Below, one piece after another: positions 57,102-64,000 of a DNA stretch of 64,000 nucleotides. The notes below the pieces were generated by a model that was not told the origin of the DNA, searched no databases, and was given only the letters and a program-made list of their open reading frames with translations. The stretch comes from Carboxydothermus hydrogenoformans Z-2901 (lineage in GTDB: Bacteria; Bacillota; Z-2901; Carboxydothermales; Carboxydothermaceae): contig NC_007503.1 in NCBI RefSeq assembly GCF_000012865.1, forward strand, positions 62,001 through 126,000. The letters run 5' to 3'. Position 1 is the first letter of the stretch. Each line of letters opens with the position of its first letter. The translations under genes and the position numbers were made by a program.

Positions 57102-57913
57102 TTAAACAAGTACGGGAAGTAATGACCAGAAATCCGGTAACCATTGAGCCGTACAGGAGCTTATGGGATGCCAAGGAACTTATGCGTTCGCAAAGGATTG
57201 GCGGGCTACCGGTGGTAGAAAATGAAAAGCTAATAGGCATAATCACTTCAAAGGATTTAATATTTTATCCGGAAAATCGGCTGGTTATTGACGCCATGAC
57301 CGAAGAGCCGGTGGTCATTGAAGAAAAAGCATATTTATTTGACGCATATCAAAAAATGCTGGAAAATAACATCGAAAGGCTTCCGGTAATAGATGAGTCC
57401 GGTGCGCTTACGGGTATTATAACGAGGAAGGTAATTGAACGGTATATTGGGTCTTATATAGATTCGATGACCGGGTTACCCAAAAAAGAGTATGCTATCT
57501 ATAAATGTCTTAAATTATTGGAGCGGGGAAATTCTTGTACGGTGGCTTTTATCGATTTAAATAATTTTGGGGAATTAAATAAGCGTTACGGGCATGTAGT
57601 AGGTGACCAAATTTTATTAAAAGTTTCTGGAATATTAAAACAGTTAGGGGAAGATGTTACCGCTGCCCGCTACGGTGGAGATGAATTTATTTTAATCCTG
57701 CCCTATGACGAAGTAAAAACAATTAACCTTGTGGATAAACTGTTATTTCTTCTGGAAAATGATAAATGGCCCTATGATTTAAAGGTCCAGTGTGCGGTGG
57801 GAGTAAAGGAGATTAGACTTAAAGAAAAAGTCGATATTATCGAAGAAGTTTTTGCCAGTATCAACGAAGCAAGCTTAAAATGTATAGATAGGAAAAAGGA
57901 GATTAAAACATGA
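57098..57913 (+). CDS. CBS-pair/GGDEF protein, probable diguanylate cyclase
   Basis: A 271-residue cytoplasmic protein. Two CBS motifs (1-125; VMTRNPVTIEP, AMTEEPVVIEE) form a Bateman module that typically binds adenine nucleotides. The GGDEF domain (about 128-270) opens with DSMTGLPKKEYA and has the active site RYGGDEF (GGDEF at 193-197). No RxxD inhibitory site is present at the expected place, so product feedback may be lacking. Coupled to the hypothetical gene upstream. Nucleotide sensing by CBS is inference. Confidence 0.9.
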   Translation: MIKQVREVMTRNPVTIEPYRSLWDAKELMRSQRIGGLPVVENEKLIGIITSKDLIFYPENRLVIDAMTEEPVVIEEKAYLFDAYQKMLENNIERLPVIDESGALTGIITRKVIERYIGSYIDSMTGLPKKEYAIYKCLKLLERGNSCTVAFIDLNNFGELNKRYGHVVGDQILLKVSGILKQLGEDVTAARYGGDEFILILPYDEVKTINLVDKLLFLLENDKWPYDLKVQCAVGVKEIRLKEKVDIIEEVFASINEASLKCIDRKKEIKT

Positions 57914-57919
57914 TATTTG

Positions 57920-57948
57920 TTGACATGATTAACATCCTTTGCTAAAGT
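57920..57948 (+). promoter_or_regulatory. Promoter upstream of metK
   Basis: TTGACA (57920-57925), 17 bp, TAAAGT (57943-57948). Its transcript would read through the hairpin at 57973-58004 before metK. Confidence 0.55.
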
Positions 57949-57972
57949 AAGATAAAGAAATTTTAAAAAAGC

Positions 57973-58004
57973 ACCTCTTCCAGAACAGGGGAGGTTTTCT
58001 TTTT
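57973..58004 (+). terminator. Terminator-like hairpin between CBS-GGDEF and metK
   Basis: ACCTCTTCC and GGGGAGGT form a stem with G-T pairs around AGAACA, followed by TTTCTTTTT. It may end the preceding operon or attenuate metK. No SAM riboswitch motif was seen. Confidence 0.75.
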
Positions 58005-58032
58005 GAGAAAATAAGAATCAGGAGGAGATTTT

Positions 58033-59223
58033 ATGACAAGACGCCTTTTTACCTCAGAGTCGGTTACCGAAGGACACCCCGATAAAATTGCCGACCAGAT
58101 TTCCGATGCGGTGTTAGATGCTATCCTTGCCCAGGACCCTCAGGCCCGGGTGGCGTGTGAAACGGCAGTGACCACCGGCTTGGTCTTGGTTATTGGCGAG
58201 ATTACTACCAGCTGTTATGTGGATATTCCCAAAGTTGTGCGGGAGACAATCCGGGAGATTGGTTATACCCGGGCAAAATACGGATTTGACGGTGATACCT
58301 GTGCCGTTATCACTTCCATAGATGAGCAGTCTCCGGATATTGCTTTAGGGGTTAACCGGGCCTTAGAAGCCAAGACCGGAGAAATGACTGACGATGAAAT
58401 TGAAGCCATTGGTGCCGGCGATCAGGGTATGATGTTTGGTTATGCAACCAACGAAACCCCGGAACTTATGCCGATGCCCATTTCCTTAGCTCACCGGCTT
58501 GCCCGGAGACTGGCGGAAGTCAGGAAATCCAGGCTTTTACCGTATCTTCGTCCCGATGGGAAAACCCAGGTAACGGTAGAGTATGATGGTGATAAGCCTG
58601 TACGGGTTGATACCATTGTCGTTTCAACCCAGCATCATCCCGATGTATCCCAGGAGGAAATTCGTAAGGATATTATCGAACATGTGGTAAAACCGGTTAT
58701 TCCGGAGCATCTTTTAGATGAAAACACCCGGTATTTTGTGAATCCCACCGGCCGTTTTGTAATTGGTGGACCTCAAGGCGATGCCGGACTTACCGGGCGG
58801 AAAATCATTGTGGATACTTACGGTGGTATGGCCCGCCACGGTGGTGGAGCCTTTTCCGGTAAAGACCCCACCAAAGTGGACCGTTCTGCCGCTTATGCTG
58901 CCCGGTATGTGGCGAAAAACATTGTGGCCGCAGGTATCGCCGATAAGATAGAAATCCAGCTGGCTTACGCCATTGGGGTGGCCAAGCCCGTCTCTATCAT
59001 GGTGGATACCTTTGGCACCGGCAAAATTGCCGATGAAAAGATTGTAGAGCTCATTAAAAAGCACTTTGATTTACGTCCGGCAGGAATAATCCGGATGTTG
59101 GATTTACGGCGGCCGATTTACAAGCAAACTGCTGCCTACGGCCATTTTGGTCGTACCGATATCGATCTCCCCTGGGAAAGAATTGATAAAGCAGAAATTT
59201 TAAGAATGGAAGCTGGACTTTAA
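58033..59223 (+). CDS. metK: S-adenosylmethionine synthase
   Basis: MetK makes SAM from methionine and ATP. The 396 residues start [20 protein letters not shown] and have [12 protein letters not shown] (about 128-139) and the late [19 protein letters not shown] and FGTG blocks. The ATG has AGGAGGAGA upstream. A strong terminator follows. SAM supplies the radical SAM enzymes and methyltransferases in the window. Confidence 0.98.
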   Translation: MTRRLFTSESVTEGHPDKIADQISDAVLDAILAQDPQARVACETAVTTGLVLVIGEITTSCYVDIPKVVRETIREIGYTRAKYGFDGDTCAVITSIDEQSPDIALGVNRALEAKTGEMTDDEIEAIGAGDQGMMFGYATNETPELMPMPISLAHRLARRLAEVRKSRLLPYLRPDGKTQVTVEYDGDKPVRVDTIVVSTQHHPDVSQEEIRKDIIEHVVKPVIPEHLLDENTRYFVNPTGRFVIGGPQGDAGLTGRKIIVDTYGGMARHGGGAFSGKDPTKVDRSAAYAARYVAKNIVAAGIADKIEIQLAYAIGVAKPVSIMVDTFGTGKIADEKIVELIKKHFDLRPAGIIRMLDLRRPIYKQTAAYGHFGRTDIDLPWERIDKAEILRMEAGL

Positions 59224-59228
59224 ACAGA

Positions 59229-59265
59229 ACCCTGGGCCAGATTAACTGGCCAGGGTTTTAACTTT
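59229..59265 (+). terminator. Terminator of metK
   Basis: ACCCTGGGCCAG and CTGGCCAGGGTT around ATTAA, followed by TTAACTTTTTT. Confidence 0.92.
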
Positions 59266-59308
59266 TTTAACCCCTTTAGCATACGGTATAAGGGGGGTGG
59301 CAGAGGTG

Positions 59309-59596
59309 ATGGAGGCAATCCTGGCTGGATTTTTTGTCTACGGGGTGATTTCAGCCCTTCTGGTAATTTGGGAAGCTTTAAACTTTCGCAAGAAACAAAA
59401 CTTATGGCTGGTGGTAAACGATTTAAAGGGGCTTTCGGAGGCGGAAAAACTTTTGGATTTTTTAAAAGAGCGAATTCCCGGGACAATAGAGACCAAAGTT
59501 GTAGATTTAACCGGTACGCTAATTTCTTCGCGTTTTCAGGTAATTAACGGGCTTCCGGAGGAAATTCAGAGGGAAAACTATATTATCTTTTTTTAA
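59309..59596 (+). CDS. Small single-pass membrane protein, unknown function
   Basis: A 95-residue protein. Residues about 3-22 form one hydrophobic helix (AILAGFFVYGVISALLVIWEAL), followed by a soluble domain with a LWLVVNDLKGLSEAEKLLDFL helix and a FQVINGLPEEI end. ATG 59309, GTG 59306 or GTG 59297 are possible starts; GGGGGG upstream suits the later two best. It ends 5 bp before the GGDEF gene, so it may be a partner of that membrane cyclase. I do not recognise the family. Confidence 0.6.
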   Translation: MEAILAGFFVYGVISALLVIWEALNFRKKQNLWLVVNDLKGLSEAEKLLDFLKERIPGTIETKVVDLTGTLISSRFQVINGLPEEIQRENYIIFF

Positions 59597-59601
59597 AATA
59601 T

Positions 59602-61233
59602 ATGGCAGGAAAAACCAAAAAATTGTCGAAAAATTACAGCATGCACAAGGTTAATTATTGGCAGATTTGGCGGGTAATAGTTTCATTAGCGGGATTTATT
59701 CTAACGGTATTTTACCTTTTAAAAGGCAGCATTCAGCCGCCGGGGGCTTTTTTTGCCCTTCTTACGGTTAGTTTTATTTTAGAACTTACCGCCATAGAGA
59801 TTTGTGGTTCCAAAATTAAGGGGTCTTATGTTTTTTACCTGGTTACCCTGCTACTAAAGGGAAAAGGTTTTGCTGTAGTATTAAGTTTTCTTGCAGGATT
59901 ATTAGCTTCCTTTTTAACTAAAGAGGAAAAAACTTTTCCGGGATATTTTTTTGAAGGAGCAAAAAACAGCCTGGGCATTTTACTGGGAAGTCATTTGGCC
60001 GGGTACCTACCCGGAGGAGAGTTTTTTCTTGCGCTAATCTATACCGCAGGTTTTATTCTGGTTGATGCAGTTTTTATGATTTTAAGAGCTTTCTTTGGAG
60101 AAAATGCGGGGTCCACTAAAGAAGAAATTTTTTATTACGGTTTAAACTGTTTTCTCACCTTTACCGCTGGAGTATTGCTTACCGAGGCAATTAAGAAAAA
60201 TTTCTATCAAGCACTTTTTCTTGGACTTTTACTTACCGAAGCTTTTTATCTGGTGATAAAAATAAACCAAAAGCTTTTAAACCAAAGCCTCGACTACGTA
60301 ACTTTGTGGAATATTTCCCGAACCTTTCACCGCCTGGAAACTCCCGATGATATGTTAAAAGCAATGTTACAGGAATTAAAAAATACTTTTTCCTACCATA
60401 CCGGGGTCATTTATACTTATTCCGAATCCCTGAGAAAATATATTCCCCGCTATTTAAACACCGATTTTCCCGAACTTCCGGGACCGGAGTTTCATAATAC
60501 CCTGCTTTCCGAGATGGGAAATAGAAAAACTGCTGCTTTAATAAAACACCCGCAATTAGGGAGTATTGCGGTGGTACCGTTGCAAAACCGCAGGGATGTC
60601 TTTGGTTACCTGGTAATAGTGGCCCCAAAAGGGCAGAACTATTCCCATAGTCAGCTCAGGCGTCTTGAAAATATTTCGGGACAGGTGGCCCTGGCGGTTT
60701 ATAACGGCTACTTGTATTTACGTTTAAAGGAGCTTGCCCAGAAAGATGAGTTAACCGGCTTATATAACCGGCGTTACTTCTTGGAAAGGCTTAATGAGGA
60801 GCATTTACGTTCCCGCAGGCATAAATTAAATTACACCATTGTTCTTTTAGATATAGATTATTTTAAAAAGATAAACGATACTTACGGTCACGACTGTGGA
60901 GATTTGGTTTTAAACGATTTTGGGCGGTTTTTAAAAGATACCCTCCGGCGGACCGATTTAAGTGCCCGCTACGGTGGGGAGGAGTTTGTTGTTTTGCTAC
61001 CCCAGACCGGGAAAAAGGAAGCCTATCTCTTAGCGGAACGCTTGCGGGAGAAAGTTAAAGAGCGGGTTTTAATTTTTCAAGGGCAAAAGGTCAAATATAC
61101 CGTTAGCATGGGACTGGCTGCTTATCCGGAGGATGCTGAAGAGTATCGGGAACTGTTAAGCTTAGCCGATAAAGCTTTGTATCAAGCGAAAAACCGGGGC
61201 AGGGATAAAGTGGTAATGGTAAATAATTTTTAG
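59602..61233 (+). CDS. Membrane GAF-GGDEF protein, probable diguanylate cyclase
   Basis: A 543-residue protein. Residues about 15-215 carry roughly seven hydrophobic segments (MASE-like sensor), then a GAF-like region (about 235-370) and the GGDEF domain (375-543). The active site is RYGGEEF (GGEEF at 458-462), with DELTGLYNRRYF at its start. The inhibitory-site motif RRTD lies just upstream, so feedback by c-di-GMP is likely. The start codon has no clear ribosome site; an ATG at 59641 is an alternative. Confidence 0.88.
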   Translation: MAGKTKKLSKNYSMHKVNYWQIWRVIVSLAGFILTVFYLLKGSIQPPGAFFALLTVSFILELTAIEICGSKIKGSYVFYLVTLLLKGKGFAVVLSFLAGLLASFLTKEEKTFPGYFFEGAKNSLGILLGSHLAGYLPGGEFFLALIYTAGFILVDAVFMILRAFFGENAGSTKEEIFYYGLNCFLTFTAGVLLTEAIKKNFYQALFLGLLLTEAFYLVIKINQKLLNQSLDYVTLWNISRTFHRLETPDDMLKAMLQELKNTFSYHTGVIYTYSESLRKYIPRYLNTDFPELPGPEFHNTLLSEMGNRKTAALIKHPQLGSIAVVPLQNRRDVFGYLVIVAPKGQNYSHSQLRRLENISGQVALAVYNGYLYLRLKELAQKDELTGLYNRRYFLERLNEEHLRSRRHKLNYTIVLLDIDYFKKINDTYGHDCGDLVLNDFGRFLKDTLRRTDLSARYGGEEFVVLLPQTGKKEAYLLAERLREKVKERVLIFQGQKVKYTVSMGLAAYPEDAEEYRELLSLADKALYQAKNRGRDKVVMVNNF

Positions 61234-61241
61234 GGATTAAG

Positions 61242-61247
61242 TATAAT
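61242..61247 (+). promoter_or_regulatory. Likely -10 box of codY
   Basis: TATAAT 56 bp before the codY ATG, in an AT-rich gap after the GGDEF stop. The -35 is poor. Confidence 0.4.
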
Positions 61248-61302
61248 TATTTAAAAATTTGGCAATATTACTACCGTAAAATAAAAAAATGGAGGTAGTA
61301 AT

Positions 61303-62046
61303 ATGCTGAGTTTACTGGAAAAAACAAGACTCTTAAACCGCTTTATCCAGCGGAGCCCCCAACGTCCGGAACCCTTTATGGAACTGGCGGAAATGCTTGG
61401 GGATATTTCAAACGCCAGTGTTTACATTATCGGCCGGAGAAAGATACTGGGGTATTATGAACGTCTGGATCTGGTAGGGCTGGTAATTTACGGACGGGAT
61501 TTAGAAGCGCGCCAGGTAGAGCAGGATTTTCAGGATTGGCTGTTTTCTTTCAATCAAACGGATCATAACATTAAAGGGGAAGATGGGCTTACTTATACCG
61601 TTGTACCGGTTTTTGGCGGTGGTGAACGGCAGGGAACGATTTTACTGGTCAAAAAGGGACAGGAAGAGTTTAACGCTCAGGACTTAATTTTGTACGAGTA
61701 CGCTGCAACCGTGGTGGGTTTGGAAATTCTAAGGCTAAACAGCGAAAAAATGGAAGAAGAAGCCAGGAAAAAAGCTGCGGTTCGCTTAGCGTTAGATGCC
61801 CTTTCTTATTCGGAGCTGGAAGCGGTGAAAAAGATTTTTAGCGAACTTGATGGAGTGGAAGGCTTTGTGGTGGCAAGTAAGCTTGCGGAACAATATCACC
61901 TTACCCGTTCGGTAATTGTGAATGCTTTAAGAAAATTAGAAAGCGCGGGTGTGATTGATTCCAGGTCTTTGGGAATGAAAGGAACTTACATTCGGATTTT
62001 AAACGATTATTTCCTGGATAAGTTGGAAATTGCCCAGCAAAACTAA
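61303..62046 (+). CDS. codY: CodY, GTP- and branched-chain-amino-acid-sensing repressor
   Basis: CodY represses nutrient-limitation genes when isoleucine/valine and GTP are high. The 247 residues have an N-terminal GAF domain (about 1-155, MLSLLEKTRLLNRFIQ) and a C-terminal winged helix with ASKLAEQYHLTRSVIVNALRKLESAG (about 200-225). Length and layout agree with the family. The start follows AATGGAGGTAGTA. Downstream is a G/T-rich repeat instead of the next sigma operon. Its targets are not visible; the azlCD and amino-acid genes here are candidates. Confidence 0.96.
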   Translation: MLSLLEKTRLLNRFIQRSPQRPEPFMELAEMLGDISNASVYIIGRRKILGYYERLDLVGLVIYGRDLEARQVEQDFQDWLFSFNQTDHNIKGEDGLTYTVVPVFGGGERQGTILLVKKGQEEFNAQDLILYEYAATVVGLEILRLNSEKMEEEARKKAAVRLALDALSYSELEAVKKIFSELDGVEGFVVASKLAEQYHLTRSVIVNALRKLESAGVIDSRSLGMKGTYIRILNDYFLDKLEIAQQN

Positions 62047-62172
62047 GAAGGGTGGTAAGTGGTAGGTGGTGGGTGGTCGGTCGTCGGTAAAAAAATTATA
62101 TCTTATCACCTACGACAAACCACATACCACTATTTTTGGAGGTTGGAAATTAGAAGTTGGAGATTAGAAAAC
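62047..62172. repeat. G/T-rich long-hairpin repeat, copy 3, with a GGTTGGA-type tail
   Basis: A left arm of GGTGGTAAGTGGTAGGTGGT type (from 62051), an AT-rich loop and a right arm CACCTACGACAAACCACATACCACT (about 62107-62131) resemble copies at 19.4 and 19.5 kb. A GGTTGGAAATTAGAAGTTGG-type stretch follows (62135-62172), like the one at 18.1 kb. It is non-coding and follows codY directly. Confidence 0.75.
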
Positions 62173-62215
62173 AAAAAATAATAATTTTAACGCAAAAATC
62201 AGTAGTTGTCAAAGG

Positions 62216-62245
62216 CCGCCTTGGCAAAAGGCGGTTTTTTTCTTT
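62216..62245 (+). terminator. Terminator between codY repeat region and the sigma gene
   Basis: CCGCCTT (62216-62222) and AAGGCGG (62228-62234) around GGCAA, then a seven-T tract. Confidence 0.85.
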
Positions 62246-62318
62246 TTAGAGGCTTTTTGCTATTCTTTTCCCGGCGCTAAAAACGAAAAGCCCGGGCTTT
62301 AACCAAAGGGGGCTTTTT

Positions 62319-62846
62319 ATGGATCGGTTTTTAGAAAAGTGGCAGAAAGCAAGAAAAAGCCGGGAAGGGATGGAAGAACTTCTTAATTACCTGCGTCCAC
62401 TCATTAAAAAGGCAGCTCAACGTTATCGCAATCCCTATCTAACCGAGGAAGACCTTATGCAGGAAGGGATGATTGCGGTAATCGAAAGTGTTTACCGCTT
62501 TGACCCCGAGCGGGGGGTTTATTTTTTAAAGTACGTCCGGGAGATGGTGTATGGTAGGATTTATTCCCTGTTGCGGGCGGAAAAGGCCAGAAGGGGTAAG
62601 GAAGTGCCGTTAGAGGAATACCATATTGAGGTGCAGCATTTTGCCGAGGAACTGCCGACGATTAACTTTCCTCCGGGGGTTTTAACGCCCCGCCAGGAAA
62701 GCTTGATAACTTTAAAATACGAACGGGGAATTTCCCTGAGTGAAGTGGCGAAGATTTTAAAAATTACCCCGGCCGGTGCCTATGATTTGGAAAAACGGGC
62801 TCTTAATAAATTAAAAAAATACTACCTCTCCTTAAAAACCAAATAA
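62319..62846 (+). CDS. Sigma-70 family RNA polymerase sigma factor
   Basis: A 175-residue sigma factor with regions 2 and 4. Region 2 (about 25-95) has YLTEEDLMQEGMIAVIESVYRFDPERG; region 4 (about 125-165) has TPRQESLITLKYERGISLSEVAKILKITPAGAYDLEKRAL. It resembles the small YvrI/sigma-O group rather than a primary factor. The ATG follows AAAGGGGG and a 12-bp palindrome AAGCCCGGGCTT. It heads a cluster with DUF1659, DUF2922 and YvrJ genes. No anti-sigma factor is adjacent. Confidence 0.85.
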   Translation: MDRFLEKWQKARKSREGMEELLNYLRPLIKKAAQRYRNPYLTEEDLMQEGMIAVIESVYRFDPERGVYFLKYVREMVYGRIYSLLRAEKARRGKEVPLEEYHIEVQHFAEELPTINFPPGVLTPRQESLITLKYERGISLSEVAKILKITPAGAYDLEKRALNKLKKYYLSLKTK

Positions 62847-62905
62847 ATGGACTGCACTTTTTTTGATGTCAGCCGGCTGAACGCTAATAGAAGGGAGGAA
62901 TTTTT

Positions 62906-63142
62906 ATGGCGGTGATTGCCAACAAGGTGGACACGGTATTGCGGCTTAAGTTAATTACGGGGGATGACGGAAGCGGGAATCCGGTTTATGCTTTTCGGAG
63001 TTACAATAACATAAAGCCTGCGGCCAACAATGAAGACCTGTACGCGGTGGCGGTGGCCTTAGCCGAACTTACCGGTTTACCGCTTAACGGGGTTTTCCGA
63101 AACGATACCGAACTTCTGTATAACGTTCAAACGGGGGGTTAA
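62906..63142 (+). CDS. DUF1659 protein
   Basis: A 78-residue protein of the DUF1659 family, of unknown function. It opens VLRLKLITGDDGSGNPVYAF and has the NNEDLYAVAVALAELTGLPL block typical of the family. GGGAGGAATTTTT precedes the ATG. It lies 3 bp from the DUF2922 gene and 59 bp from the sigma gene, forming one operon. Confidence 0.88.
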   Translation: MAVIANKVDTVLRLKLITGDDGSGNPVYAFRSYNNIKPAANNEDLYAVAVALAELTGLPLNGVFRNDTELLYNVQTGG

Positions 63143-63145
63143 AGC

Positions 63146-63352
63146 ATGAAAGTCCTTGAGATGATTTTTACCAATCAGCAGGGGAAAAACGTGACGATTC
63201 GGGTGCGAGAACCAAAGGAAGGACTTACCAAGGCGGAAGTTGATGCGGTGATGAACTTAATTGTTACGAAAAACATTTTTACTTCCAATGGTGGAGACCT
63301 GGTGGCAGTTAAAGGCTCGCGGATTGTGGACCGAATTGTAACCGAATTTTAA
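63146..63352 (+). CDS. DUF2922 protein
   Basis: A 68-residue protein with the DUF2922 pattern, EMIFTNQQGKNVTIRVREPKEGL and AVKGSRIVDRIVTEF. Function unknown. It is co-transcribed with DUF1659 and ends in a strong terminator. The two families usually occur together near a small sigma factor. Confidence 0.88.
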   Translation: MKVLEMIFTNQQGKNVTIRVREPKEGLTKAEVDAVMNLIVTKNIFTSNGGDLVAVKGSRIVDRIVTEF

Positions 63353-63357
63353 AGAAA

Positions 63358-63385
63358 AAGCCGTGGCTTAAGCCACGGCTTTTTT
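63358..63385 (+). terminator. Terminator of the sigma-DUF1659-DUF2922 operon
   Basis: AAAGCCGTGGC and GCCACGGCTTTTTT around a TTAA loop, immediately after the stop. Confidence 0.9.
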
Positions 63386-63402
63386 AAAAAGGGGGTTTTA
63401 AA

Positions 63403-63549
63403 ATGGATTTTTTTAGCCAACTTGCCAACTATAGCTTTCCCATGGCAGTAGCGGCTTTTTTACTGGTAAGGATTGAGGGAAAGTTAGATGAACTTAATAA
63501 ATCGTTAACCGAATTAACCCGGGTGATTGCCGGTAAGGAGCTGTCTTAA
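63403..63549 (+). CDS. YvrJ-family small membrane protein
   Basis: A 48-residue protein with one hydrophobic segment (PMAVAAFLLVRIEGKLD) and a helical tail (LNKSLTELTRVIAGKEL). It matches the YvrJ family, which also lies in the DUF1659/DUF2922/sigma neighbourhood in other Firmicutes. AAAAAGGGGG precedes the ATG at 8 bp. It is read after the terminator, so it may be an independent or read-through gene. Its 3' end overlaps the convergent LUD-protein gene by 36 bp. Confidence 0.8.
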   Translation: MDFFSQLANYSFPMAVAAFLLVRIEGKLDELNKSLTELTRVIAGKELS

Positions 63550-64000
63550 GGCTAAAGTCATGCGGGGAACATCAATTTTCATCGGGCAGCGCTCCTGACA
63601 GCGGCCGCATCTAAGGCAAACGTAGGCCAGGGGTGCTGCTTTTTCTATACCTCCCGCTACAAAGGCTGTCCAAATTGAGCCGATACCGCCTAAATACTTG
63701 TAGCCGTAATAGCCGGCGGTTAAAGAAAAGACCGGGCATTCATAAAGACAACCGCCACAGCGCAGACACAACAATGCTTCTTTAAAAGTTTCGTTTTGGG
63801 ATAGAGAAAGGCGGCCGTTATCGAGAAAGATTACGTGAAGTTCTTTCGGGCCATGGGCTCCGTAAGTGGTAACCTTTTCGATGTCACCGGTTTTACTGGG
63901 ACCGCTAATGATATTAACGTAGGACGGTACCGTATACTGGGCATAACGCCAGGTAACTTCTGCCGTCTTAAAAGCGTCGTCTAACGTCGGGACAAGTTTT
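63514..64000 (-). CDS. LUD-domain Fe-S protein (LutB/LldF-like), C-terminal part, continues beyond window
   Basis: The frame remains open to the window edge, giving about 160 residues of the C terminus. LUD features (ISGPSKTGDIE, GAHGPKELHVIFLDNG) precede two ferredoxin motifs, CLRCGGCLYECPVF and CLRCGRCQERCPM. Such proteins belong to lactate-utilisation LutABC-type complexes or related Fe-S redox enzymes. The start is outside the window. It converges with the YvrJ-like gene and overlaps its end. Confidence 0.88.
   Translation of the reverse strand, partial: KLVPTLDDAFKTAEVTWRYAQYTVPSYVNIISGPSKTGDIEKVTTYGAHGPKELHVIFLDNGRLSLSQNETFKEALLCLRCGGCLYECPVFSLTAGYYGYKYLGGIGSIWTAFVAGGIEKAAPLAYVCLRCGRCQERCPMKIDVPRMTLALRQLLTGNHPG

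Noticed and set aside
58005-58032. Possible SAM riboswitch before metK
   Set aside because: The interval between promoter and start is too short and lacks the conserved SAM-I core.
62288-62299. AAGCCCGGGCTT as an operator for the sigma gene
   Set aside because: A short GC palindrome just before the ribosome site, with nothing else to support a binding role.

Overview
The window looks like chromosomal DNA of a thermophilic, CO-oxidising, spore-forming Firmicute. The carbon monoxide dehydrogenase at 10111-12021 agrees, as far as I can recall, with CODH-II of Carboxydothermus hydrogenoformans, including its metal-binding cysteine pattern. The other signs fit: strong Firmicute ribosome-binding sites, many GTG/TTG starts, CodY, a T-box leader, a Spo0F-like regulator, and the gene order argS-pyrG-spo0F-fba-tal-rho known from Bacillus relatives. 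No tRNA, rRNA, CRISPR array, insertion sequence or prophage was seen.

Layout. 0-4.4 kb: end of a P-II gene with amtB, an EAL phosphodiesterase and an AGCS symporter. 4.6-8.1 kb: pseudouridine breakdown (HTH-kinase plus psuG), a GyrI-like protein and an amidohydrolase. 8.2-8.8 kb: a nucleotidyltransferase/HEPN pair broken by a frameshift. 8.8-12.5 kb: UspA, a frameshifted cooA-like CO sensor, cooS and cooF. 12.9-18.1 kb: a MacAB-type exporter with its two-component system. 18.1-34.9 kb: housekeeping and accessory genes, including SPFH with a small RHH protein, radical SAM, an rRNA methyltransferase, an AT-rich AAA ATPase, ferritin, a PAS-HD-GYP protein under a c-di-GMP riboswitch, asnB, htpX, hflX and PAP2. 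35-44 kb: a T-box-controlled Lrp regulator with an aminotransferase, a MarR-FetAB operon, a sodium:solute symporter, and a phenylacetate-CoA-ligase-like enzyme with indolepyruvate oxidoreductase IorAB. 44-53 kb: the conserved argS-pyrG-spo0F-fba-tal-rho block. 53-61 kb: azlCD, a globin sensor with HD-GYP, a CBS-GGDEF protein, metK and a membrane GAF-GGDEF protein. 61-64 kb: codY, a sigma factor with DUF1659/DUF2922/YvrJ small proteins, and the end of a LUD-family Fe-S protein.

How it fits together. CooS oxidises CO and CooF carries the electrons. The adjacent CooA-type sensor would report CO, but its gene is out of frame here. Amino-acid metabolism recurs: AGCS and AzlCD transport, the aminotransferase under a T-box that reads best as alanine-specific, IorAB plus ligase for aryl-pyruvates, and CodY. 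Cyclic-di-GMP signalling is dense: one EAL, two HD-GYP and two GGDEF proteins, one aptamer, and a haem-globin sensor next to an HD-GYP gene. Three small-scale features deserve a second look: the single-base lesions in cooA and in the MNT/HEPN pair, a family of G/T-rich hairpin repeats between genes, and several perfect inverted repeats overlapping promoters.
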